From contig CM057144.1 in assembly GCA_029964075.1 (NCBI GenBank), forward strand, positions 16,515,281 through 16,579,280: a stretch of DNA of 64,000 nt, in the 5' to 3' direction. The translations under genes and the position numbers were made by a program. Positions 23,519 to 34,067 of the stretch are shown here, piece by piece (the stretch's first letter is position 1; each line of letters begins with the position of its first letter). This DNA comes from Patiria pectinifera. Taxonomy: Eukaryota > Echinodermata > Asteroidea > Valvatida > Asterinidae. The notes below the pieces were generated by a model. The model was given only the letters and a program-made list of their open reading frames with translations, was not told where the DNA came from and did not search any database.

Positions 23519-26500
23519 ATGGCTGAGCTGGGCAAGAAGGCTCAACGTAGGAGAAGAGGCAGACCCAACAGGAGTAACAACAAAATGCCTTCCAAAGATG
23601 AGCTGAAGCTTTGCACAGCGTATCTGTACCGCAAAGACGGCTGTAGCAGAGAGGATGACTGTAACTCTCTCCATATCTGCCGGTAATCTATCCAGTACTT
23701 TTTTATATAAAAAAAACAGTATAATTTAGCCCCATGTCATTTACAGGGGGACTCTTACGGGCTCTCATTTTCTCGAGGGGTTACTTGACAGGTTTTCAAC
23801 AACTTATAAAAAGTCTTATCTTCCCTCCCCAAACTCTGAGCAGGAACACAAGTCGGGGGAGGGAGGGCCTCAAGCTTTGAGTTGGGGGAACCATGATGTC
23901 CCCCCCCCTGCACATTTCCCTGGTGTATGCCACTGATAACAACATAGAATGCTCACAATGTTCACTTCTGATATGCGCATCCAGTTTGTTAATCCAGCTT
24001 CAAGGCTAGCTCCTTACTGAGATATCGTAAACCTTTATTTTCTAGTTTTCTGCTATATAATCATATTAATAATAATTTGGGAAGATAAGGCCAAAAAAAA
24101 AAAATACTTGGTCTCTGGTCAGCGCGCGCGTCGATTTTAATCATACGCGTCAACCTTTTTTAAATTAACACGGAAGCTACAACAGCGCCCTCTATTGCTC
24201 AATTTTTGTACCAAGGAGCACCAAGGAATGGGGAAATTGCACCAAGGCAAATGATAAAGGGCACCAAGGCAAATTATGGAGGACACCAATGTATAATGAG
24301 GACACAAAAAAGCAAAATAGTACCCACCTTGTCTGTACAATACAAGCTTGGAAAAAAACAACGCGTCGCCCATTGAATTCCGGAACTTCAGTCTGACCAG
24401 AGACCGACTATTTTGGGGGGGGGCCTAATCATCCTTAAGTGAAGCTGAGAAGCTGAATTGTGAAGGACGCTGCTAAAATGTGGTCGAGTCGCTGGCATGT
24501 AAAAGTGAAATAATGCTGCATGATATTATACAGATGAGGCTTCTCCCACTTTTAGAAATATCCCGCCCTGATTGTGAAAAATCAGTGCAAACAGAAAAAA
24601 ATAGAGACGTTGCGTACCAAACTAAAGGGGGGGGGAGGGACATTGTGCACCACCCCACCCCTTTTCAGAACTTTTGAGCAGAAAAATACTTTGTGTTGTT
24701 TGAAATTGTGCACAAATCATGAGGCCTCCCACTGGCCAAGTTACATGTACATGTATGCTAAGTACTTTTTTTTTTAAACAGGAGTAAGATGTAAAATGGC
24801 ACCTAGGTGGATGTTCCATTCAATTCCGACTGAATTTTTTATCTTATATCTTCCTGACAGCCACTACATACTGCAGTCTTGCCGAGCTGGGAGTGCCTGC
24901 AAATTCTCCCACGACCTCAGTGGCAGGCAACCAAGAGCCTTGTTCCGCAGACGATTTGGGATTGAGCACCTAGACGGACAATCACTGCATAAATTCAGGG
25001 AGCTTTTTGCTGCAACTCTGAGAAAGCAGCCCACGGGAACGTCAGACCAGGAAGAGCGCGGGGACAGTGGGATAGAGCCCCAGGAAAAGTTGATGAACTT
25101 CCTGCTGAGCTTCGAGAATGCTGATGAAACATCTTCACAAGATAATTATTATGATGACAACGAAGATTGCTCGAAGGGGAAGGAGCCATACGGACAGACA
25201 ACCCAACAAGCTAGGCCGTGGCAGAACAAACAACCCAAGATCTGCTCCTTCTTTGTGGGCGGGGTCTGCAAATTCACCTCCCACTTGGGTTTCAGGCACT
25301 GCTCCAGTCCATACCAGTGGCAGATTCGAGATGGAAGGCGCTCTGACTGGCTGGACCTCACACGGCAGCCAAATGACGCAATCGAGAAACATTTCTGCGA
25401 TGTCAAAAATGGAGAGTTCAGTGGAGCCATTCTTGCTTGGTGAGTTTCCTTCAAAATGTGGCAGTCACTTTTAAACCTGAACTAATATGCTGCTCAGTCT
25501 CCTCTTGTGTAGCATCATTAAGCGGACATGCATGCATGGTCGTAAAATGTAGTATGGCATTGAAGAAGTGCACTTGTTGCCCAATTACTCATTAGGCAGG
25601 GCAGAGTAGATTGGTCTACAATTGGTATTATTACAGTTTACAAATGCTTCCTGGCCTCTTTGCTTTCGAGTGTTGTTCCCCAGCATATGCCTCAGAAGGG
25701 ACGCTGTTGCATACTCTCATAGTTATTATTTCTGTTTTTAACCAGACACTTACTTAGGAGACGTTTTCTTTACTTGTCTCTTGCAGTTCTGAGGAAAACA
25801 AGAACAGTGTTTTCTACAAAGTGACGATAACATTCGGCGTGGAGTCTTTCAGCGTCAGTAGTGACAGGATTGACAGAGTCTTGGATGTGCGACGTCTTTC
25901 CACAGTGTCTGAAGCACAACCAGCGCGTCCTCGGAAGGGTCATAGCACTCTGTGGACGTGGTACTGGCAGGACACCAACCAAAACTGGATCAAGTTCCCG
26001 GTATAAAGTCACATTTTGTACCCGTTCCTGTCTGTTATTATGAAAGCAAAAAACACGCAAATATCTAAAGATATCCACTTGACAACATTACATGTCTTCA
26101 AGATGTACTCAACAACAGATTTAAAAACTATTTACTAGCGAATTAGACATTGAACCAAACAATCCACTGCCGGTAATATGTTGAATTACATTTGAATTAT
26201 TTGGGGCTTGACATTAATTCGGCTCTTGCCAGGCGGGTTCATTTGTGTGCAAAATTAAAGTTTTTTCTAAATATCGGACAAAAACGAGCAATTTCATTTA
26301 ATTAAAACAAATCATAAATATTCAAAATTCAAGAAGAAAAAAATCTACTTTTTCCTTTTTAATCTCCTTCCACTAAAATATTGATTATTTTGTATTGTTT
26401 TAAAAAAAAAAATGACATTTTACCTATTATGGCTACATCCACTAAAATCATTTTTTCCATCACAGAATTCAGATTCCTGTTCCCCCTTGTCAAGCAGCCT

Positions 26501-29500
26501 TGAAATCGAAAGGAAATATCTGAACTTCAAGATTCAGAAAGGATCGCCTCAGCTTGACGTCACTACAAGGCTTGGGGAATGCCAGATTGACTTCTCCCAA
26601 ATGGAATTGACGAGTCCAGCACTGGACTACACTCATCCCCTGGCACGAAGACCCAAGTGGAAGCCATCATCAGAACAAGGATCTTGTGATGGACAAAGGT
26701 ATGTATATAAAGTGGCGTATCCTCTCCGCAAAATTGAACACTTTTTCCCTCAAGGGTTGTGGAAATTTCCGAAATTCCCCCCCCCAAAAGAACACCCTGT
26801 TCAGCCTGATATTGTACATTTACTGATATGATGATATACATATGATGATTTACATTCACACTCCCAATTTTTTGTCCATTTTCCTGATCATATTTTCAAT
26901 TTGTTTTTTAATTTTGGTTTTCCCCAATACTCAAAAGGGGAGAGGTCCCTCAGTCCTTTTCTTAAACCCTCCCCCACACTTTATGGTCAGGACTGAGAAT
27001 TTATTTTCAGGATAACCACATCTTTGTATTAACAAGAATTTGATTTAATGACAGTCAGTGGTATAACCAGCAGAAGCCGTACCAGGCTTAGGTATATACC
27101 CTTTCGCTTATCCTGTTCAAGTCCAAACCCATCATGCATTAATTTGTTGACTCCCATAGCTAGTCGATTGAAATGCCTGGAAAACATTGTTATTTGTACC
27201 TTTTTTATTTAGTCTGTTTTTTTTGGGGGGGGGGTCTTGTTCTTATCCTGAAGTGATCCTGTGGGCAGTCTAGATAACCAGTCCTCTGCTGTGACACAGC
27301 AGAAGGGGCCAAAATCAAGGGTTCGCACCCGAAAAGTATCCCATGGGGGTCTGCAAGATGCTGAAGCTGCTGCAGAAAGTATGGGACTCCAGAGGGAATC
27401 AGAAATGCCTCCTCCAAAGAAAGCCTCCTCCAAAAAACCAGGAGCCATCCACTCTAAAACATCATTGGACAGCAAAGTTTCTGGAGATGCTGATAAGCCA
27501 CAGAAAGAGGGACAGAAAACAAAACACCCAAAACTTGCGGCGAAGTTTGCTGGAGCTTCCCAGCCCATTGAACCAGAAGTAGGATTACACTCATGCAAGG
27601 AGGTCCCATTTGGGGAGCAGTTAGCCAGCTTTCTAAAAGCGCAAGCCAGTGATCTAGGTGATGGTGAGGAACCAGCGTTGCAAGAAAGCTCCTCGAAGCC
27701 GCAAGAAAGTACCCAAGTTGTCCGACCCAAGACCAGGAACCCATCAGGTCCATCCCAGATCCTTCCACTGATCTCTTCCACCTCTGAAACCATGACGACA
27801 AAAGACAGCCAGCCGACCCGTCGTCCAAACCAGAGGGAGTTTACCTACATCTGCCCGTACTTTCTACGGGGCAGGTGCATACACCAGGATGATAAGTACA
27901 CTCACAAGCGTCACTTCCCTACCCCGTACCAGTGGCAGTTCCTAGACACGATGGTTCACGGAGCAGACTGGCAGGATTTTCCCTCCGCTGAGAACGATCG
28001 TGTGGAGAAGTCATTTTGTGATGTGGAATGCGGCACCCATTCCAGTTTAAGGTGAGTTTACATTCTTTTCACACACATCTTATAATCAAACTATAATTAT
28101 CAAGTTAATTTTTGATTATTTCTGGGTAGTAATTTAATGTCCCACATATCTGCATTGGTTTGATTCACTAATGGTCATTAGAAATCAAAGATCTCAAGAA
28201 ACACAAGTTTGTGGGTTGCATGTCTGCCCATAAAAACAAGCCTCACTTCGTGTACATGTAGTACATTTGATTGTTGTGACAAAGGCATAATTTTCCCTGC
28301 AACGTATGTTGTAGGTGCACACAATATCAGCTAGTCACTCTTAATATTTTTTAACCTGTGTCTCTATTTTTCATCGATTTGTGATGGCCATAATCTAGTT
28401 TGACTTGTGATGGACTTGATTTGTAATTAAGTATCACACTGGGAATGGCCACTGAATGTTTGTGCATTCCTCTTAGTAAAGAAACCCTGTTTAACGGTTT
28501 TACACTTGTTTTTTTTTTCAGTTGCGCACCTGCATCTATATGGGACATCTTTTTTGAAGGAACTCGTATGCATGGATCGACGATTCTGATCCACATCCGC
28601 CGCTTGTCCACCTCGTCCAGTGTCTTGAAGAGCAACTGGGAGAAGGCGTTCTGCACCGAGTGGATCTGGTATTGGCAGGACGAGACAGAAAAATGGATCG
28701 TGTACTCTGAACAGGTCTGCATTACACTTAATATTTTGTAATATCTATCATGTTTACAATACAAATTTGACATTGACATACCAGAGAACTGCCAACTATA
28801 GGCTAACTGTGACAATCGCAAACTTGCAAAAACTTTTTTTGTTTTTTTGTCTTGAAATTGAATGGTTTAAATATTTCTTTTAAACTAGACTTCGCTATTT
28901 CTGACAATTACTTGTGCTAAGTATTATCGCCAAACCTTTTTTATTCCTTTCTCTCCCTTTTTTTCCCTCAGAATTCCAAAGGCATACATGCAGGCATCGA
29001 CAGTGCCGCCATCGAGGAGAAGTTCCTGGTCTATGAAAGCAAAAATGGGGAGTCAGTTGTCAACTTTACGGCTGGGAATCAACAATACACATTGGACTTT
29101 ACTGCAATGGAGCAGACTAATGTTCATTACAGAACACGCCGAGAAGTCCGGCGAAGACCGAAGTTTGTTGCCATGGACGAGCGCAAGATACTGGCAAAGT
29201 GAGCAATTCTGGGTTTTTTCTTTAGATAATTAGGAAACAAACTTTTCAGTTGAAATTCAATAGTTTTTATGTGTGTGTTAGTATTCAAATTAAGTCAATT
29301 TAAATTCATTAAATGTACAGGGAGCTATCTAAAGCGCAAGCAGGCGGTGTTGTCGTGCCAACCACCTGGGATAATCGAGGCACACAGACAGAAATGAAAC
29401 TGGTGAGGCTAACGGATTACACCAGCCCAGAATACACCATCATCGCCAACTTGTTCTGGGACACCATGGATAACAAGGGAACCATCGTCTCCATCAAGAG

Positions 29501-30991
29501 AATACAAAACCTGGAACTCTGGGAAGACTTCTACAAGTAAGTATCACTTTTTATTTTGTCAGTAGCTACGTGTATTAGCAATGCTAATAGTTGCTGGAAT
29601 CATAAGCGTTGAAGTCGTCAACATCGGCAGTTATGCGAAGTTTTTGGGCGAACATGGTATTCCCATATTTCAAAATGTCAACAGTATTCGAACCGGCATA
29701 CAGAACACAGCTTTCTTAAGAGCTGGTTTTAATACATGCAATATTTGAAAGGGCAGAATTATGTCATTTATGCGTGTACAAACAAAAACAAATGAAGCAT
29801 CGTTATACGATTAGCATGCCTTTATGATTTTCTTTTATCATGGCATTTTTTCAAAATAGCAAAATTGAGTTCATGATATCAGCTGAGTGAATGTTTGAGT
29901 GGAAAATAACAGTTAAAATTCATTTTAAATTGTTACAAGGATTATTAAGGATTTTTTATACCTCTTATTGAAATGTAAATATTAGGATTAGGTATGTTGT
30001 AAGTATTAGCATGTAAGTTCGTTCACAGGCTTGAAAAAGAAAAAGAAATCCTAGACTTCTTCAGATAACAGTAGAACATGCTTGCTTGCAAATATCTCAC
30101 CTCAATGATTGTTGGTTCATTTTTACACATCTTTCTGTTACTCACAGAAAGGGTGAACGAATGAAGAAGAAAAATGGTAGCAAAGTTGTCTCTACCAAGC
30201 AGCTATTTCACGGAACGACGTCAGAAAAATATGCTAGCGCCATCTGCAGTCAGAACTTTGACTGGCGACTCAGCGGAAGTAACGTTGGTACTCGGTATGG
30301 CAAAGGCAGCTACTTTGCCCGCGACGCTGTCTTCGCCCATAGCTACACCAAGTCCGACGATCTGAACCACCGCTATATGTTCGTTGCAAAAGTTCTGGTA
30401 GGCGCCTATTCAACCGGCCAATCAGAATATACAAGGCCGCCACCCAAAGACCCGCGGAAGCCACTAGAAGACCTGTATGATTCCTGCGTGAACGACACGG
30501 CAGATCCCAAGATATATGTCATCTTTGAAAAAACCCAGGTGTACCCTGAATATCTGATCAAGTACAGCGAGGTCTCCAGGTACCAGCCAGCACCAACACC
30601 TGCACCACGAAGCAGAGTTCCTCCAACCACAGCCCAGCGAGTACCAGTTGGGAACCCATATACCACCTCTAGTTCCAGAACCCAAAGCCAATATGCCACA
30701 TCTAGTTTCGCAGCCCAAAACCCATATGCCACATCTAGTTCTAGAACCCAAAACCCATATGCCACATCTAGTTCCACAGCCCAAAACCCATATGCCGCAT
30801 CTAGTTCCGCAGCCCCAAACCCATATGCCACATCTAGTTCTAGAACCCAAAGCCAATACACATCCTCCAGTTCCGGGACCCAAAGCCCAACCACTACCCC
30901 TTCAACTTCTGCCAACTCACAGAGCGGATACACCCGTGCATCTTCTAATCAGTCCCAACAAAAACAACAAAACAAGTGTACCATACAATAA
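23519..30991 (+). CDS. PARP12-like: PARP12/ZAP-like CCCH-WWE-PARP mono-ADP-ribosyltransferase, copy A (intact)
   Basis: The nine coding exons are 23519-23682, 24861-25439, 25787-26000, 26466-26698, 27269-28051, 28522-28714, 28972-29198, 29321-29536 and 30148-30991. All borders are GT-AG and the frame is continuous for 1150 aa. Domains: two N-terminal CCCH fingers (C-x9-C-x5-C-x3-H, then C-x7-C-x5-C-x3-H ending CKFSH); a finger ending RHCSSPYQWQ, then WWE 1 (WTWYWQDTNQNWIKF) at about 250-395; a Ser/Lys-rich linker; a second finger (YICPYFLRGRC...H) and WWE 2 (WIWYWQDETEKWIVY) at about 600-795; a PARP domain at about 870-1010. The triad is H890 (HGT), Y924 (GKGSYFA) and I991 (KIYVIF), i.e. the H-Y-I type of mono-ADP-ribosylating PARPs. 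A Ser/Tyr-rich repetitive tail ends the protein. Vertebrate relatives are RNA-binding antiviral or stress factors. An acceptor-like TTTTTCTGCACTAG about 50 bp before the ATG suggests an additional 5' non-coding exon. Confidence 0.9.
24101..24415. mobile_element. MITE inserted in intron 1 of PARP copy A
   Basis: Inverted termini include a perfect 13-bp core GGTCTCTGGTCAG (24110-24122 and inverted at 24393-24405), extending with mismatches to about 22 bp (AAAATA...). The element interrupts a SINE 3' end: AATAATAATTTGGGA lies just left and the SINE body (CTAATCATCCTTA) just right. It is absent from the corresponding intron of copy B, so it is a post-duplication insertion or was lost from B. Confidence 0.6.
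24424..24515 (-). mobile_element. SINE 3' fragment
   Basis: CTAATCATCCTTA, GCTGAATTG-GAAGGACGC and GCTGGCA-GTAAA match the 3' half of the minus-strand SINE at 16405-16752. The pol III head is missing. Confidence 0.65.
30653..30883 (+). repeat. coding 33-bp minisatellite in PARP copy A tail
   Basis: Seven in-frame 33-bp units encode 11-residue repeats of the form NPYATSSSRTQ / SQYATSSFAAQ. The tail is Ser/Thr/Tyr/Gln-rich and probably disordered, after the catalytic domain. Copy B also has seven units (44115-44345) but with different unit variants. Confidence 0.9.
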
Positions 30992-32119
30992 CACAAATGC
31001 AAGTACCTTAAGTAAAACGCCAGAAGGTTTAACCCTTGGTTTGTTTGTTTCCAGAACTTTGTACAAGTATCCCCTCATCAATGTGCACAGAGAGGAGGGA
31101 CATGTTCCTGCTGTAGACTTGCTGTTTGTGTAAAGACGCTATGGGTTTTGGACATTCTTGATATGAAAGAGGGGACCAACTATCAACAAAAATTGCCCTG
31201 TGACGCACGTAGATTTTACCCACAAACCTAATAGCGCCCTCCTATTGTGTCCACCATATCTCAGAGAGGCTAATGTATAGTAAAACAGTATCTTTCAATC
31301 CTATAACAGATTGTTAAAAAACCCAACATATTTTGGAGTATGTTGGAAGGTTAGGTTCTAAATGAAAAATATCATGATTGTATTTAAGCATGTACTTATA
31401 TCTACTTGAAGTGTTAAGTTCCTTTGTTCAATTTGACTGTACATTACAACAGAATGATGAAATAGTTAATTGTTCAAATGTAAAATTACTTTCACTTATT
31501 TACAGTTACAATGACATCATTTCATTCTCTTTTCTGTGTGGATTTGTTATATCCATGAAATAATGGAGTGCTAGTAGACTAAATTTGGTCCAAACATGAA
31601 ACATGTGGTCAAAACATGATACCAGTAAAAATGAATTTTGGATGTTTTAATATTAATCATATTCATGAGCTTAGGCCCAATGTGCTATTATATTGATGCA
31701 GGTTTATAGTGACGTGCAACCAGTAGTAAAATTTTGAGCTAATTTTATTGTCAATATGACTCTCTTATTTGGACAAAGAAATTAAGGCATCCACTAGTGA
31801 TGGAGGGGCAGCCTTATCGCAATATTGTCATAAATGGAATAGTTGTAATCTAAAACTTCTGTAATATTACCTACGTATGTTAGACTATAGGTGTAGCCAT
31901 GGCTAGTAAATGTAGTTTAGCACATTAGTGTAGTTACAAGTAGAAATCTATTATTTTTTGAGATCTTATGAAAGTTTCATTTTAGTTGGAATCAATTTAC
32001 AAACATTGAAATGTATATTGTGGAAATAAGTGTATTTGATTTAATTTTTAGGCAGTTTGTACTTTATGCCAGTTTAATGAAAAACAATTTGCAATATTAC
32101 TTTTTTGGAAATTATCAAT
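30992..32119. other. 3' flank of PARP copy A
   Basis: Probably the 3' UTR plus duplicated flank. It aligns with the flank of copy B (landmarks GACGCTATG, ACGTAGATTT, GGCTAATGTATAG, CATATTTTGGAG, GGGGCAGCCTTATCGCAATA). No standard AATAAA was found within several hundred bases of the stop. Nothing else is recognised. Confidence 0.5.
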
Positions 32120-32778
32120 GGTAAAGGGCTAACTGTGCATTTGAATGAAAATTTGCTGAAGTTTAACATTTCTTGAAACTTTAAAACTGTAAGGGGTTAA
32201 CCTTATATTTGAATCAAACTTTGATGAAATTTTGTTTTTGTCAGAAACTTAAAAATGTAAGGGGTTAACCTTGCATTTTGATTAAAATAAGGCAAAATTT
32301 CATTTTTCTGAAAAATTAAAATTTCTAAGAGATTACCCTTGCCTTTTATTCAAAATTGGGCAAAATTTGATTTTCGAGTAAAATTAAACATTTCTAAGAG
32401 ATTAACCTTGCCTTTTATTTAAAATTGGGCGAAATTTGATTTTCGAGTAAAATTAAACATTTATAAGGGGTTAACCTTGAATTTTGATTAAAATTTGGCA
32501 AAATTTCATTTTTCTGAAAAATTGACATTTCTAAGGGATTTACCTTGCCATTTATTCAAAATTGTGCAAAATTTGATTTTGAGTAAAATGAAACATTTGT
32601 AAGGGGTTAACCTTGCATTTTGACTGAAATAGGGCACAATTTCATGTTTCTGAAAAATTGAGATTTCTAAGGGATTAACCTTGCCATTTATTCAAAATTG
32701 GGCAAAATTTGATTTTCGAGTAAAATTAAACATTTGTTGGGGGTTAACCTTGCATTTTGATTGAAATAGGCAAAATTT
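32120..32778. repeat. 68-bp satellite, short array at the duplication junction
   Basis: About ten units of the repeat whose core is AAGGGGTTAACCTTGC. The first two or three units are strongly diverged (e.g. GTAAAGGGCTAACTGTGC), then units become regular. The array stops abruptly at about 32778 and unit B of the segmental duplication starts at 32797. Confidence 0.9.
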
Positions 32779-33670
32779 CAGTTCCGAAAGGTTTGCAATT
32801 GCCTTAGAATATAGAAGAAAGCATCGTAGATTTCAAATCTTCCGGTAGGAGGATGCCCCAGACGCCCCACCCCTAGCAGGGCGTGTATTTAATATGATAC
32901 ATGTTTATTTCTAGGAAATTAGAAATTGAGAAGAAAAAAAAACAAATATTTTTTTGAGATGGAACTGCACCCCCACCCCCTCTGAAAATTTGGTTCTTTA
33001 ATCCATTATGTAATAACCTCGAGGATCCGGAGACAATATCAATAAGATTGCAATCATACTGACACCGTAGACGGTGATCATCCCAGCTCCATGATCAGAT
33101 ACGGACTCGGCCAGGCGTGATCGATTTGCATTTTCTTATAAACTTAACCTTTCTTTATAAAATTAAGCCTCCTCGGAGTTACCACGCCTTCCCCTGTGCT
33201 TTGTGTACAGCGCCCTCTAGACATCATTCAGACAAAAACGGGGATTCCCCAAAGCACGCAATATTTCATTCCGGAAAATGGGTTCCACCTATTCCTTCCT
33301 CCATGTTCCACCCTAGGCGCAAGACTTTTCTCGGTTATGAGGGGATGATTTCGTCTTAGTTTTGGCACATTAAATGTTGTTATTGCAAAGGCGCAGTGGA
33401 GTTAAGTGGTAGCTCCGGTGGTATGTCGCGATTCTTCTTAAATTGTGTGTGCTTTTAACCCGCGTAATAAGCATTAAGCATGTCTGTAAAAAAATGTATC
33501 AGTCCACGTAATTAAAACGACGAGGATCTATTTCGACGCATTCGCATTCAATTTGCGTTGGACAACGCACGCGCTGTCCCTTTAAAAGTACGTAGTGGCT
33601 GTTTAGGGTCGACAGCTGTAACACGATTTTAACGGCTATCTTTACAGTTGAAAATTGACTCAATAGCAAA

Positions 33671-33686
33671 GAAAGTCAAAAGAAAC
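33671..33686 (+). promoter_or_regulatory. candidate IRF-type element upstream of PARP copy B
   Basis: GAAAGTCAAAAGAAAC is the counterpart of 23149-23164. One base change weakens the middle GAAA half-site. Confidence 0.15.
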
Positions 33687-33978
33687 ATTTGGTACCCGCT
33701 CTCTGTTCCTATACATTCCCTCCACATGCTATTGTAGTCAGTCTTCTTCAGAAAGTTAGGCACGCGTACATTTATTGGACATGTACCAGTCTAGTCTTGG
33801 GCTTCCAATTCAAATCACTTGGCTTAATTCTCTTTCAATGTTGAAGAAAAGTCAGCTTTAAAAATTGAATTGAGACCTCGAACTTGGCTGTTGAAAGACG
33901 GGGGACCTTTCCTTCGGTTTTTTTTTTATGGACCTTTTGGAGAATGTGGCAGCTAAAAAAAAAGTGAGTAGAGTTGGC

Positions 33979-34067
33979 TAGCTGGAGTTACCCAGCCCTG
34001 AGTTTTATCATTGGGTTGCCTCATAGACAACCCAATGATAAAACTCAGGGCTGGGTAACTCCAGCTA
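33979..34067. mobile_element. 89-bp perfect foldback MITE upstream of PARP copy B
   Basis: Two perfect 40-bp inverted arms (33979-34018 and 34028-34067, starting TAGCTGGAGTTACCC) are separated by a 9-nt loop (CCTCATAGA). The element is flanked by a 9-bp direct repeat AGAGTTGGC (33970-33978 and 34068-34076). Copy A has the uninterrupted sequence here, so this is a clean insertion about 100 bp upstream of the coding start. A 9-bp duplication fits Mutator-like elements. Confidence 0.85.

Larger units (their letters stand above)
21240..32796. repeat. segmental duplication unit A (about 11.5 kb)
   Basis: From AATTGCCTTAGAATATAG at 21241 onwards the sequence matches unit B starting at 32797 in the same order: upstream region, all nine PARP exons and most introns, 3' flank and start of the 68-bp satellite. 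Coding exons keep identical lengths for seven of nine exons (exons 2 and 5 differ by in-frame indels; the last exon by one codon). Introns differ mainly by insertions. This is a direct tandem duplication whose junction lies at the satellite edge. Confidence 0.85.

Noticed and set aside
25135-25454. Minus-strand open frames opposite PARP exon 2
   Set aside because: Shadows of a well-supported coding exon; no splice or family support on the minus strand.
30406-30933. Long minus-strand open frames opposite the PARP tail, repeated in copy B
   Set aside because: Shadow of the in-frame 33-bp repeat on the coding strand; no independent gene signal.
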